Of a DNA stretch of 64,000 bases, positions 1 through 8,787 are shown in pieces (positions within the stretch are counted from its first letter, which is position 1; every line of letters starts with the position of its first letter). Position numbers and translations under genes: made by a program. This stretch comes from Burkholderia sp052045245 (GTDB taxonomy: Bacteria > Pseudomonadota > Gammaproteobacteria > Burkholderiales > Burkholderiaceae): assembly GCF_052045245.1 (NCBI RefSeq), contig NZ_JBQEON010000021.1, positions 1 through 64,000 on the forward strand, written 5' to 3'. Below the pieces are notes generated by a model. That model saw only the letters and a list, made by a program, of their open reading frames with translations, had not been told where the DNA came from and did not search any database.

Positions 1-1368
1 GCGCGCACGACCGCCGAATACCGCGCGCTCGACGCCGCGCATCACATCCACCCGTTCTCGGACATGGGCGCGTTGAACCGCGCGGGCAGCCGCGTGATCG
101 TGAAGGCCGACGGGGTGTATCTGTGGGACTCGGACGGCAACAAAGTCATCGACGGGATGGCCGGCCTCTGGTGCGTGAACGTCGGCTACGGCCGCCAGGA
201 ACTCGCCGACGCCGCGTATCGCCAGCTGCAGGAACTGCCGTTCTACAACACGTTCTTCAAGACCACGCACCCGCCGGTGATCGAGCTGTCGGCGCTGCTG
301 GCCGAGGTGACGCCCGCGGGCTTCAACCACTTCTTCTATTGCAACAGCGGCTCGGAAGGCAACGACACCGTGCTGCGCCTCGTGCATCAGTACTGGCGCG
401 TGCAGGGCCAGCCGCAGAAGAAATACGTGATCTCGCGCAAGAACGGCTACCACGGCTCGACCATCGCCGGCGGCACGCTCGGCGGGATGGGCTACATGCA
501 CGAGCAGATGCCGTCGAAGGTCGAGCACGTCGTGCACATCGATCAACCGTACTTCTTCGACGAAGCGCAAGCCGGCGAGACGCCCGAAGCATTCGGCCTC
601 GCGCGTGCGCAGCAGCTCGAAGCGACGATCCTCGAACTCGGCGCGGAGAACGTCGCCGCGTTCATCGGCGAGCCGTTCCAGGGCGCGGGCGGCGTGATCT
701 TCCCGCCGTCGACGTACTGGCCGGAAATCCAGCGGATCTGCCGCAAGTACGACATCCTGCTCGTCGCCGACGAAGTGATCGGCGGCTTCGGCCGCACCGG
801 CGAATGGTTCGCGCATCAGCATTTCGGTTTCGAGCCGGACCTGATCACGATGGCCAAGGGGCTCACGTCGGGTTACGTGCCGATGGGCGCGGTCGGCATT
901 CACGAGCGTATCGCGCGCCCGATCATCGACCACGGCGAATTCAATCACGGCCTCACGTACTCGGGCCATCCGGTCGCGGCGGCGGTGGCGGTCGCGAACC
1001 TGAAGCTGCTGCGCGACGAAGGGATCGTCGAGCGCGTGAAGCACGACATCGGGCCGTATTTCCAGCGCCGGCTGCGCGGCGCGCTCGCCGATCATCCGAT
1101 CGTCGGGGAGATTGCCGGGGCAGGGCTCGTCGCGGGCGTCCAGCTCGCGCGCGATCGTGAGCGGCGCGAGCGGTTCGATGGCAGCGTCGATATTGGCACG
1201 ATCTGCCGCGATTTCTGCTTCAACGGGAACCTGATCATGCGCGCGACCGGCGACCGGATGCTGCTGTCGCCGCCGCTCGTGATTCGCGAGGGGGAGGTCG
1301 ACGAGATCGTCGACAAGGCGAAGCGCGCGTTCGATGCGACCGCGGAACGGGTCGGGCGGGTGAGGTGA
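1..1368 (+). CDS. Class III PLP-dependent aminotransferase (5' end outside window)
   Basis: The reading frame is open from base 1, so the true start lies left of the window; the methionine at 64 is internal. The fragment has the class III (omega-amino acid:pyruvate / aspartate aminotransferase family) signature: a GLWCVNVGYG segment near the N-terminus, ADEVIGGFGRTGEWF for the cofactor-binding aspartate, and MAKGLTSGYVPMGAV carrying the Schiff-base lysine. The family transfers amino groups from omega-amines, beta-alanine or diamines to pyruvate or a keto acid using PLP in the cytoplasm; substrate cannot be read from sequence. It converges on cysC with 18 bp between stops, and no obvious hairpin separates them. 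Confidence 0.9.
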   Translation, partial: ARTTAEYRALDAAHHIHPFSDMGALNRAGSRVIVKADGVYLWDSDGNKVIDGMAGLWCVNVGYGRQELADAAYRQLQELPFYNTFFKTTHPPVIELSALLAEVTPAGFNHFFYCNSGSEGNDTVLRLVHQYWRVQGQPQKKYVISRKNGYHGSTIAGGTLGGMGYMHEQMPSKVEHVVHIDQPYFFDEAQAGETPEAFGLARAQQLEATILELGAENVAAFIGEPFQGAGGVIFPPSTYWPEIQRICRKYDILLVADEVIGGFGRTGEWFAHQHFGFEPDLITMAKGLTSGYVPMGAVGIHERIARPIIDHGEFNHGLTYSGHPVAAAVAVANLKLLRDEGIVERVKHDIGPYFQRRLRGALADHPIVGEIAGAGLVAGVQLARDRERRERFDGSVDIGTICRDFCFNGNLIMRATGDRMLLSPPLVIREGEVDEIVDKAKRAFDATAERVGRVR

Positions 1369-1386
1369 TCGAACGCGGTGCTTCGA

Positions 1387-1926
1387 TCAGGCGTAGTCGA
1401 AACGCTGTTGATCGAACTCGATGATGCGCGCGACGCACGCGGAGATGGACATCGTGCCGGTTTCGACGACGAGATCCGGCGCGACGGGCGCCTCGTACGG
1501 ATCGGAGATGCCGGTGAACTGGCGCGTCTGGCCCGTGATGGCCTTCGCGTACAGATGCTTCGGATCGCGCGCGGAGCAGGTCTCGATATCGGTCTTCAGA
1601 TAGATTTCGACGAAGCGCGCGTCGCCGATGGTTTCCCGGGCCAGTTCCCGGTCGGCGGCATACGGGGAAATCAGTGCGACGATCACCGTGATTCCCTGAC
1701 TGTTCAGCAGTTTGGCGATTTCGGCGGTGCGCCGGCAGTTTTCGGCGCGATCGTCGCGCCGGAATCCGAGATCGTGGGAGACGCCCGAGCGCAGTTCGTC
1801 GCCGTCGAGAATGCAGATGGGCATGTTCTGCGTGCGCAAGTGTGCGGCGATTTCGCGCGAGAGCGTGGACTTGCCTGCGCCACTCAGGCCTGTCAACCAC
1901 AAGGTATGTGAATTCGGCAGTGTCAT
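1387..1926 (-). CDS. cysC: Adenylyl-sulfate kinase
   Basis: A 179-residue P-loop kinase with Walker A GLSGAGKST at residues 13-21 and the family segments ILDGDELR and FTGISDPYEAP. CysC phosphorylates adenosine 5'-phosphosulfate to PAPS with ATP, the donor for sulfation and for some sulfate assimilation routes. It is slightly shorter than typical CysC (about 200 aa) but complete across the domain. It stands alone here with no cysD/cysN beside it, so it may serve a sulfotransferase pathway rather than bulk assimilation; that is inference. Confidence 0.93.
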   Translation of the reverse strand: MTLPNSHTLWLTGLSGAGKSTLSREIAAHLRTQNMPICILDGDELRSGVSHDLGFRRDDRAENCRRTAEIAKLLNSQGITVIVALISPYAADRELARETIGDARFVEIYLKTDIETCSARDPKHLYAKAITGQTRQFTGISDPYEAPVAPDLVVETGTMSISACVARIIEFDQQRFDYA

Positions 1927-2230
1927 GGGTGTATTGCGACGGTGTAAGCCAGCCGCGCAATGCGCGTTCCGGATTCCCGTTTCGTCTTGATTGGATGTGG
2001 CGGCCGGTGCCGCTCGGCCGGCTACTATTGTCGGTGGATTCTAGGCAGCCGGTATCCATTCAATGTTACGAATTCGTTACCGTTTATTACATCTGGACAT
2101 TCCGTCATGTCATCCGATGGCGATGACGGCACGCAACGGCGGTCCGGTGCGTGCATGGCGTGCGTGGGGATCGTGCCGGCCCCGTGCGATTGCCTCTCGG
2201 ACGTGAGCAATGACGAATGCGGCGCGCAAA
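1927..2230. other. Intergenic region between cysC and tRNA-Val terminator
   Basis: About 300 bp with no convincing gene. Plus-strand reading frames here run into the tRNA on the opposite strand and have no ribosome-binding site. It should contain the cysC promoter on the minus strand; a TAGAAT hexamer lies near 2038-2043, but no well-spaced -35 was found. The stretch is less GC-rich than the neighbouring genes. Confidence 0.5.
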
Positions 2231-2265
2231 ACGAAAAGGGCCTGCGTCGTGAGACGCAGGCCCTT
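2231..2265 (-). terminator. Rho-independent terminator of tRNA-Val
   Basis: On the minus strand a perfect stem, AAGGGCCTGCGTC pairing across a 4-nt loop with its complement, is followed by TTTTCGTTTT. It begins 8 bp past the 3' CCA of the tRNA. Confidence 0.85.
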
Positions 2266-2273
2266 GAATTCTT

Positions 2274-2348
2274 TGGTGGGCGGTACTGGGATCGAACCAG
2301 TGACCCCTGCCGTGTGAAGGCAGTGCTCTACCGCTGAGCTAACCGCCC
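2274..2348 (-). tRNA. tRNA-Val (anticodon CAC)
   Basis: The minus strand folds as a standard 75-nt tRNA: acceptor GGGCGGT pairs with ACCGCCC, the D-arm is AGCTCAGCGGTAGAGC, the anticodon loop is TTCACAC (anticodon CAC, reading GTG), and the T-arm contains GGTTCGATCC. The 3' CCA is encoded. GTG is a frequent valine codon in this high-GC genome. Confidence 0.97.
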
Positions 2349-2360
2349 AAAGAAGAAAAG

Positions 2361-2389
2361 ATTATGTCAGAGATTTTGGGGTTCGTAAA
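2361..2389 (-). promoter_or_regulatory. Promoter of tRNA-Val
   Basis: On the minus strand TTTACG (2389-2384) and CATAAT (2366-2361) are separated by 17 bp and lie just upstream of the tRNA. This is a sigma-70-type arrangement at the expected distance. Confidence 0.65.
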
Positions 2390-2418
2390 GCACTTTCTTC
2401 AAATATTTTGCAGGACCC

Positions 2419-2520
2419 ATGACGCTGATCTTCGGCATTCCGTTCCTGATCGCGTTGTCCGTCGTGTATGCGGTGTGGTACCGGCGCGCGCAGCCGGTGC
2501 TGCAGCCCGAAGCGAAGTAA
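2419..2520 (+). CDS. Possible 33-residue single-pass membrane protein
   Basis: ATG at 2419 opens a 33-codon frame: a hydrophobic stretch (roughly residues 3-20, rich in L, I, F, V, A), then YRRAQ and a short hydrophilic tail ending EAK. This is the layout of a small inner-membrane protein with a positively charged cytoplasmic side. AGGA lies at 2412-2415, only 3 nt before the ATG, so the ribosome-binding site is weak. The end of the frame lies in 13-bp tandem repeats. I do not recognise it, and at this length it could be chance. Confidence 0.3.
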   Translation: MTLIFGIPFLIALSVVYAVWYRRAQPVLQPEAK

Positions 2521-2552
2521 CGAAGGGAAGTAGCGAAGCGAAGTAACGAAGC
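2509..2552. repeat. 13-bp tandem repeat, about 3.4 copies
   Basis: Units gaagcgaagtaac (2509-2521), gaagggaagtagc (2522-2534), gaagcgaagtaac (2535-2547) and a partial gaagc (2548-2552). Units 1 and 3 are identical; unit 2 differs at two positions. The array overlaps the end of the small ORF, and each unit carries a stop codon in that frame. Confidence 0.85.
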
Positions 2553-2582
2553 AGCCGCGGCGCGAAGGCGCGTCGCGCCGCC

Positions 2583-3485
2583 TCAGCCCGCAAGCGCCGG
2601 CAACGCGTCGATCGACGCGCGCACGTAGTCGGCAAAGCGCAGCGCGACCGGTTCGGCGGTGCCGCTGCGCTTGAGCGCCAGCGTGCGCGATTCGAGCGAC
2701 GCATCCTTCAGCGGCCGGAACGCGAGCCGCTCGCTCTTCACCTGCTGCAGCACGCGCGGCACCAGCGCGATGCCCATCCCGAACTCGATCATCGACAGGA
2801 TCGTCTGCCACAGCCGCGCCTCGTGACGGATCAGCGGGCTGAAGCCCGCGGTCACGCACTGCGCGATGATCAGGTCGTGATAGTGCGGTGCCGCGTCGCG
2901 CGGAAACAGGATGAACGGTTCCGCGGCCAGCGCGGCGAGCGCGACCTGCCGGCGCCGCGCGAGCGGGTGTGCGGCCGGCAGGCAGCAGACGAACGGTTCC
3001 GCGTAGACGGGCGCCGATTCGACCTCGGGCGGGCAGTGGCCCCAGTGCGCATAGCCGAGATCGATCTGGCCGCGCTGGATCGCCTGCACCTGTGCCTGCG
3101 TGTTCATTTCGCTCAGCACGATCTCGACGCCCGGATAGTCGGCCTCGAAGCGCCGCACCGCATCGGGCAACCCGCGATACAGCATCGAATGGACGAAGCC
3201 GATCCGCAGCCGGCCCGCGAGGCCCGACGCCGAGCGCACGGTGAGCCGCTCGGCTTCGGCCGCCTGCAGCAGCAGCCGGTGCGCTTCGCCGAGCAGTACC
3301 GCGCCCGCGTTGGTCAGCGCGACCGTCTTGTTGGTGCGCGAAAAGAGTTGCACGCCGAGCGCTTCCTCGAACTTGCGGATGTCGAAGCTCAGCGCCGGCT
3401 GCGAGATGAACAGGCGCTTCGCCGCGCGCCCGAAATGCAGTTCCTCGGCGACCGCCACGAAGTAGCGCAACTGCCTCAGTTCCAT
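2583..3485 (-). CDS. LysR-family transcriptional regulator
   Basis: A 300-residue LysR-type regulator. The N-terminal winged helix-turn-helix occupies about residues 1-60 (MELRQLRYFVAVAEELHFGR, then SQPALSFDIRKFEE), followed by a substrate-binding-like effector domain. The start at 3485 is chosen over one eight codons upstream because GAGGAG lies 6 nt before it and the protein then begins at the conserved MELRQLRYF. It is transcribed divergently from the acyl-CoA dehydrogenase operon, with 173 bp between start codons, so it probably controls that operon in response to a pathway metabolite. The effector is unknown. Confidence 0.93.
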   Translation of the reverse strand: MELRQLRYFVAVAEELHFGRAAKRLFISQPALSFDIRKFEEALGVQLFSRTNKTVALTNAGAVLLGEAHRLLLQAAEAERLTVRSASGLAGRLRIGFVHSMLYRGLPDAVRRFEADYPGVEIVLSEMNTQAQVQAIQRGQIDLGYAHWGHCPPEVESAPVYAEPFVCCLPAAHPLARRRQVALAALAAEPFILFPRDAAPHYHDLIIAQCVTAGFSPLIRHEARLWQTILSMIEFGMGIALVPRVLQQVKSERLAFRPLKDASLESRTLALKRSGTAEPVALRFADYVRASIDALPALAG

Positions 3486-3509
3486 GCTGACTCCTCGTCG
3501 CATCGGCAT

Positions 3510-3528
3510 CGATAAGCGCCGTCTATCG
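3510..3528. promoter_or_regulatory. Candidate LysR-type operator
   Basis: CGATA-N9-TATCG is a dyad containing the T-N11-A core typical of LysR-type sites (T at 3513, A at 3525). It lies in the divergent LysR / acyl-CoA dehydrogenase intergenic region. Further GATAA/TTATC half-sites follow to about 3560. Confidence 0.5.
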
Positions 3529-3658
3529 TACCGGATAAATCCTGTATTGGACGGTTATCGACCGCGCGCCTACGCTCTGCTGAACGCTTGGCACTCGCCG
3601 GCCGCGCCGCCACGGCGCGCGCACTGGCCGGCAGCCGGGCCACCACGGAGACGCATGC

Positions 3659-5413
3659 ATGAACGACACCGCTCGCACGCCGGACGCCGGCGCATCCAGC
3701 AACATTCCCGACAGCCGCGGCATCAATTTCTTCACGGCCGATCCCGACCTCGGCGCGTTGCTGAGGCTGCATCTCGGCGCCGCCCGCTACGCAGAACTCG
3801 AACCGCAGTTGCACGCGCTCGGCGCGCGCGTGTCCGGCGAACTCGACGAATGGGCATCGCGCGCGGACAAGCATCCGCCCGTGCTCGAACACCGCAACCG
3901 GCGCGGCGAAGCCGTGCAGCGGATCGACAAGGATCCCGCGTATGTCGCGCTCGAACGGGTCGCCTATTCGGAGCTCGGGCTCGCGTCGCTGAGTCACCAG
4001 CCCGAGGCGGTGGCGCCGCTCGTCAAATACGCGCTGACGTTCCTGTTCGTGCAGGCGGAATTCGGGCTGTGCTGCCCGGTCAGCATGACCGATTCGCTGA
4101 CGCGCACGCTGCGCCGTTTCGGCGAGCCGGCGCTCGTCGAACACTACCTGCCGATGCTGGCGTCGCGCGATTTCGATACGCTGTTCCAGGGCGCGATGTT
4201 CATGACCGAGCAGGCGGCCGGCTCCGACGTCGCGCGCATTGCGACGCGCGCGGTGCGCGAGACGGACGAGCAGGGCGGAACGGGGTGGCGCCTGTACGGC
4301 GACAAGTGGTTCTGCTCGAACGCGGACGCCGACCTGGCGATGGTGCTCGCGCGGCCCGATGGCGCACCGGACGGCATCAAGGGGCTCGCGCTGTTCCTGC
4401 TGCCGAAGACGCTGCCGGACGGCACGCGCAACCGCTACCGGATCGTGCGGCTGAAGGACAAGCTCGGCAGCCGTTCGATGGCGAGCGGCGAGATCGCGCT
4501 CGAAGGCGCGCAGGCTTACCTGATCGGCGAGATCGGCCGCGGCTTTCACCAGATGGCCGACATGATCAACATGTCGCGGCTGTCGAACGGCGTGCGCGCG
4601 GCGGGGCTGATGCGGCGCGCGCTGAACGAGTCGCTCCACGTCGCCGCACATCGTGCTGCATTCGGCCGCAAGCTGATCGAGATGCCGCTGATGCAGCGCC
4701 AGCTGATGAAGATGCTGCTGCCGGCCGAGGCCGCGCGCGCGATGTTCATGCAGATCGCGCTGCTGCTGCCGCAAGCCGATGCGGGCGACGAGCAGGCCGC
4801 GCGCTGCGTGCGCATCCTGACGCCGCTGATCAAGTTCCGCGCGTGCCGCGATGCGCGCCGCGTGACGGGCGATGCGATGGAAGTGCGCGGCGGCACCGGC
4901 TACATCGAGGAATGGAGCGATGCGCGGCTCGTGCGCGACGCACATCTCGGTTCGATCTGGGAAGGCACGAGCAACATCGTCGCGCTCGACGTCGCGCGCG
5001 CCGCGCGGCGCGAGCAGGCGCTCGACGCGCTGCGCACGTTCCTCGGCGATCGGCTCGGCGCGGCGCCGCTGCCCGACGCGAGCCGCGCGGCGCTGCGGCG
5101 CATTCTCGCGCGCGCGTGCGATGCGCTCGCACGGGTCGCGGCGGAAGGCGACGACGCGCGCGTGCGGCAGGCTGCGTCGGCGCTGTACTACGCGAGCGCG
5201 GCCGTGCTGATGGCGTGCGAGGGCGTGCGGCTCGCGCCCGATTACCGGCGCCTCGCGCTCGCGCACCTGATCGTGCGCTACAAGCTGTTGCCGGTCGATC
5301 CGCTCGCGCCCGCCTCGCGCGACGACGAGACGGCGGCATTCGACGCGCTGCTGCGCGGCGCGCCGGTGCCGCTCGACATGGCGCTCGATCTGCTGCCGGA
5401 GGTCGAGCGATGA
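3659..5413 (+). CDS. Acyl-CoA dehydrogenase family flavoprotein
   Basis: A 584-residue acyl-CoA dehydrogenase. The FAD-contacting MTEQAAGSDVA lies near residues 182-192, the mid domain contains GDKWFCSN, and the C-terminal helical domain carries GGTGYIEEW and GSIWEGTSNIVALD (about 428-442). It is much longer than the usual 380-400 residues, with an extra C-terminal region of roughly 140 residues, and in this resembles the AidB / large ACAD branch. It is expected to oxidise an acyl-CoA to the 2,3-enoyl-CoA with FAD. It overlaps the next gene by ATGA, so they are translationally coupled. Start chosen with GGAGA upstream. Substrate unknown. Confidence 0.9.
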   Translation: MNDTARTPDAGASSNIPDSRGINFFTADPDLGALLRLHLGAARYAELEPQLHALGARVSGELDEWASRADKHPPVLEHRNRRGEAVQRIDKDPAYVALERVAYSELGLASLSHQPEAVAPLVKYALTFLFVQAEFGLCCPVSMTDSLTRTLRRFGEPALVEHYLPMLASRDFDTLFQGAMFMTEQAAGSDVARIATRAVRETDEQGGTGWRLYGDKWFCSNADADLAMVLARPDGAPDGIKGLALFLLPKTLPDGTRNRYRIVRLKDKLGSRSMASGEIALEGAQAYLIGEIGRGFHQMADMINMSRLSNGVRAAGLMRRALNESLHVAAHRAAFGRKLIEMPLMQRQLMKMLLPAEAARAMFMQIALLLPQADAGDEQAARCVRILTPLIKFRACRDARRVTGDAMEVRGGTGYIEEWSDARLVRDAHLGSIWEGTSNIVALDVARAARREQALDALRTFLGDRLGAAPLPDASRAALRRILARACDALARVAAEGDDARVRQAASALYYASAAVLMACEGVRLAPDYRRLALAHLIVRYKLLPVDPLAPASRDDETAAFDALLRGAPVPLDMALDLLPEVER

Positions 5414-6645
5414 ACGCGACGAACATGACGGCGACGACGTCGGTGAAGCCGCCACGCGGCGCACTGGACGGCCTGAAGGTCGTCGACCTGAGCCGCGTGC
5501 TCGGCGGCCCTTACTGCACGCAGGCGCTCGCCGATCACGGCGCGACCGTGATCAAGATCGAGCCGCCCGACGGCGACGAGACGCGCGGCTGGGGGCCGCC
5601 GTTCCTCGACGACACCGCGTGGTATTTCATGGGCGTGAACCGCAACAAGGAAGGGCTCGCGCTCGACCTGTCCCGCGACGAAGGGCGCGCGATCCTGTGG
5701 CGCCTGCTCGAAGACGCCGACGTGCTCGTCGAGAACTTCAAGCCCGGCACGCTCGCGCGCTGGGGAATGGACTACGCGCGCGACCTGCAGCCGCGCTTTC
5801 CGCGCCTGATCCACTGCGCGGTGACGGGCTTCGGCGACGACGGCCCGCTCGGCGGGCTGCCCGGCTACGACGCGGTGATCCAGGCGATGGCCGGGCTGAT
5901 GAGCGTGAACGGCGAGCGCGACGGCGCCGCGACACGCATCGGGTTGCCGATCGTCGACATGGTCACCGGGCTCAACGCGCTCGCCGGCATCCTGCTCGCG
6001 CTCGCGGAGCGCGGGCAGAGCGGGCAGGGCCAGTCGATCGACATCGCGCTGTACGACTGCGGCGTGTCGCTGCTGCATCCGCACCTGCCGAACTTCTTCG
6101 GCTCGGGGCGCGTGCCCGAGCGCAGCGGCAACGCGCATCCGAACATCGCGCCGTACGACAGCTATCGCACGGCGAGCGTGCCGATCTTCCTCGCGGTCGG
6201 CAACGACCGGCAGTTCGCCCGCCTCGTCGCCCATCTCGGTGCACCGGCGCTCGCCGGCGATCCGCGCTTCGTCGACAACCGCAGCCGCTGCGCGCACCGG
6301 TCCGAATTGAAAGTGGAGCTCGAGGCACGGCTCGCCGTCCATCCATGCGAGCCGCTGGCACGCGACCTGATGGCGGCCGGCGTGCCGTGCGGGCCGGTGC
6401 GCACGGTTGCCGACGTCGCGCGCGATCCGCATGCGTTGCATCGCGAGCTGTTCGTCGAGATCGGCACGTATCGCGGGACGGCCTCGCCGGTGAAGCTGTC
6501 GCGCACGCCGGCGACCTACCGAACGCCCCCGCCGGCGCTCGGCCGCGACACGCGCGCGGTGCTCGACCGCCTCGGCGTCGATCCCGCGCTCCAGCAGCAA
6601 CTGCTCGATGCCGGCGTGCTGAAGGTCGCGCCCGATCCGACGTGA
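5410..6645 (+). CDS. CaiB/BaiF-type (family III) CoA transferase
   Basis: A 411-residue family III CoA transferase: LKVVDLSRVLGGPYCTQ at the N-terminus, VIKIEPPDGDETR, NRNKEGLALDL and ENFKPGTL in the first Rossmann half. Asp154 in GLPGYDAV is the expected catalytic aspartate that forms the acyl-CoA anhydride intermediate. It moves CoA from a donor such as succinyl-CoA to an organic acid. The ATG at 5410 overlaps the stop of the dehydrogenase, so the two are coupled: the transferase would make the thioester that the dehydrogenase oxidises. Confidence 0.93.
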   Translation: MNATNMTATTSVKPPRGALDGLKVVDLSRVLGGPYCTQALADHGATVIKIEPPDGDETRGWGPPFLDDTAWYFMGVNRNKEGLALDLSRDEGRAILWRLLEDADVLVENFKPGTLARWGMDYARDLQPRFPRLIHCAVTGFGDDGPLGGLPGYDAVIQAMAGLMSVNGERDGAATRIGLPIVDMVTGLNALAGILLALAERGQSGQGQSIDIALYDCGVSLLHPHLPNFFGSGRVPERSGNAHPNIAPYDSYRTASVPIFLAVGNDRQFARLVAHLGAPALAGDPRFVDNRSRCAHRSELKVELEARLAVHPCEPLARDLMAAGVPCGPVRTVADVARDPHALHRELFVEIGTYRGTASPVKLSRTPATYRTPPPALGRDTRAVLDRLGVDPALQQQLLDAGVLKVAPDPT

Positions 6646-6803
6646 CGCGCCGGGGGCGCCCGCAGAGGAGCGCCCCGAGCCGGCAGATCACAGTCGTTCC
6701 AGGCAACGCAACGTAGAGCAACCCCGCCAGCCGGCGGCGCAAGGCCGGCCATCCGGCAAGGCGCGCGACAGTCGCGCCGCCGATCACAAACATGGAGACA
6801 TCG

Positions 6804-8219
6804 ATGAGCCGTCCGCAATCCCCGTTAGCCGCGCAGCCGCGGCCCGGCCGCGCCGCCTTCGCGGCGTTCGTCGGCACCACGATCGAGTGGTACGACTTCT
6901 ACATCTACGGCACCGCCGCCGCGCTCGTGTTCGGCAAGGTGTTCTTTTCGAGCACGATGGATCCCGGTGTCGCGACGCTGCTGGCGTTCGTCACGTTCTG
7001 GGCCGGCTTCGCCGCGCGGCCGCTCGGCGGCATCGTGTTCGGTCATCTCGGCGATCGGGTCGGCCGCAAGACCGCGCTCGTGATCACGCTGGTGATGATG
7101 GGGCTGGCCACGACCGGCATCGGCCTGCTGCCCGGCTACGCGTCGGTCGGCGTGTGGGCGCCCGCGGGCCTCGTCGTGCTGCGCGTGCTGCAGGGCATCG
7201 CGGTCGGCGGCGAGTGGGGCGGCGCGGTGCTGATCGCGAGCGAGAACGCGCCGAAGCATCGCAGCATCCTGTATGCGGCGTTCGCGCAGCAGGGTTCGCC
7301 CACCGGCAACCTGCTGGCCACGGCCGCGTTCTTCGCGCTGAGCGCGCTGCCGACGCCGTCGTTCCTGATGTGGGGCTGGCGCATTCCGTTCCTGCTGTCG
7401 GCGGTGCTCGTGATCATCGGGATGGTGATCCGGCTGAGGCTCGAGGAGTCGGCCGACATGCAGCGCGTGCTCGCGCGCAAGCGCACCGTGAAGCTGCCGT
7501 TGCGCGACGTCGTGCGCGATCACTGGGTGGTCGTGCTGCTCGCGGCCGGCACGCTGCCGGTGATCAACGTCACGTACTTCCGCAGCACGTTCGCGCTGTC
7601 GTGGGCGACCAAGGAACTCGGCTATGCGCAGGGCACGTTCCTCGGCATCCTGTCGATCTCGCTCGTCGTGCAGTTCCTGATGCAGCCGGTTGGTGCATGG
7701 TTCGTGTCGAAGGTCGACATGCGGCGCGCGATGTGCTGGATCCTGATTCCCGAGATCGTGCTGATGCCGGTGATGTTCCACGCGCTCGCAACCCGGTCGT
7801 ACTGGGTCGCCGTCGCGGGAATGTGCATCTCGACGATTCCGTCGGCGATGTTCTACGGCGCGGTCGGCGGCGTGCTCGCGCGGGTGTTTCCGGCCAACAT
7901 CCGCTATACCGGCCTGTCGCTCGCGTATCAGTTGAGCGCGCTCGTCGTCGGCGGCGGCACGCCGGTGCTCGCGCAGGCGATCCTGAACGCGACGGGCAGC
8001 ATCGTCGGCGTCGCGATCGCGTCGGGGCTCTATGCGCTCGTGTCGCTCGCGTGCATGCTCGCGCTGCTGAATCGCACCGGCTATCGCGCGGACGAACTGT
8101 CGACGGCCGAGCGCAGCGATGCGGCGGAGTGGGGCGCCGAAGGCGTGAGCGCCGACAGTCCGGCCGGCGAGGCCGCCACGCAGCCGGACGATCGCGGCAC
8201 GTTGAAACCGGCGGGGTGA
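6804..8219 (+). CDS. MFS transporter, metabolite:H+ symporter (MHS) family
   Basis: A 471-residue, 12-helix major facilitator. The first helix region reads FVGTTIEWYDFYIYGTAAAL and the loop 2-3 signature GHLGDRVGRKT is present, both hallmarks of the MHS family (ShiA, KgtP, ProP relatives) that import organic acids or osmolytes with protons. The start at 6804 is preferred over 6792 because GGAGAC lies just upstream of it. It follows the CoA transferase by 158 bp in the same direction and probably imports the pathway's substrate. The C-terminal tail after the last helix is hydrophilic (about 45 residues). Confidence 0.9.
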   Translation: MSRPQSPLAAQPRPGRAAFAAFVGTTIEWYDFYIYGTAAALVFGKVFFSSTMDPGVATLLAFVTFWAGFAARPLGGIVFGHLGDRVGRKTALVITLVMMGLATTGIGLLPGYASVGVWAPAGLVVLRVLQGIAVGGEWGGAVLIASENAPKHRSILYAAFAQQGSPTGNLLATAAFFALSALPTPSFLMWGWRIPFLLSAVLVIIGMVIRLRLEESADMQRVLARKRTVKLPLRDVVRDHWVVVLLAAGTLPVINVTYFRSTFALSWATKELGYAQGTFLGILSISLVVQFLMQPVGAWFVSKVDMRRAMCWILIPEIVLMPVMFHALATRSYWVAVAGMCISTIPSAMFYGAVGGVLARVFPANIRYTGLSLAYQLSALVVGGGTPVLAQAILNATGSIVGVAIASGLYALVSLACMLALLNRTGYRADELSTAERSDAAEWGAEGVSADSPAGEAATQPDDRGTLKPAG

Positions 8220-8367
8220 GCCGGGGGCCGGCGTGGATCGGCCCGCCGGCGATTCGGTCATTCGGTGAGGCGGTAATTCGGCGCGCCGGCGGCATCGCGC
8301 GCCGGACGGATCGTGCAGTGGCCGCGATTCGCGCCGAAGCACGCGTCCCGAATCACGTGCCCCAAAA

Positions 8368-8402
8368 GCAAACGGCACCGTGCGATCCACGGTGCCGTTT
8401 GC
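8368..8402 (-). terminator. Rho-independent terminator after yggX
   Basis: A perfect 15-bp stem (gcaaacggcaccgtg with its complement) and a 5-nt loop. On the minus strand it is followed by TTTT, so it terminates yggX; it may also stop transcription from the transporter. Confidence 0.8.
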
Positions 8403-8462
8403 CTGGCGGTTGCGTCACGTCGCGACGCGGCCGGCATGGCCGGCCATCGCGATGCGCGGGGC

Positions 8463-8738
8463 TTAGCCTTCCGTCGGCGGCACGTAGCCGGACGCCTGGT
8501 CCGCGCCGTCGCCGAAGAAGTACTTCTCGGTCTGCTTCATCAGATATTGACGCGCGCGCGGGTCGGCCATGTTCAGGCGGTTCTCGTTGATCAGCATCGT
8601 CTGCTGCTTGAGCCAGCCTTGCCACGCTTCCTTCGACACGCTTTCATAAATGCGCTTGCCGAGTTCACCCGGCAGCGGCGGGAAATCGAGACCTTCGGCT
8701 TCCTTGCCGAGTTTCGCGCATTGGATCATTCGAGCCAT
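8463..8738 (-). CDS. yggX: Probable Fe(II)-trafficking protein
   Basis: A 91-residue YggX-family protein with the conserved [18 protein letters not shown] start including Cys7, the helix [17 protein letters not shown] and the C-terminal FFGDG. YggX protects iron-sulfur proteins from oxidative damage and influences the labile iron pool. Full length for the family. It lies downstream of argA on the same strand with a 49-bp gap and is followed by a strong terminator. Confidence 0.95.
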
Positions 8739-8787
8739 CGTGTACTTCTCCTGTAATCGGTCTGGGGGAGGGCAGTCGTGCCTGCGC

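Noticed and set aside
1960..2337. Possible plus-strand ORF before tRNA-Val
   Set aside because: It runs into the antisense of the tRNA and has no ribosome-binding site.
3484..6645. Apparent 1053-residue fusion through the dehydrogenase and into the CoA transferase
   Set aside because: The first two-thirds is an off-frame reading of the dehydrogenase; the real transferase starts at 5410 with an ATGA overlap.
8220..8360. Possible short genes between the MHS transporter and yggX
   Set aside because: Frames lack ribosome-binding sites and recognisable sequence; the region ends in the yggX terminator.
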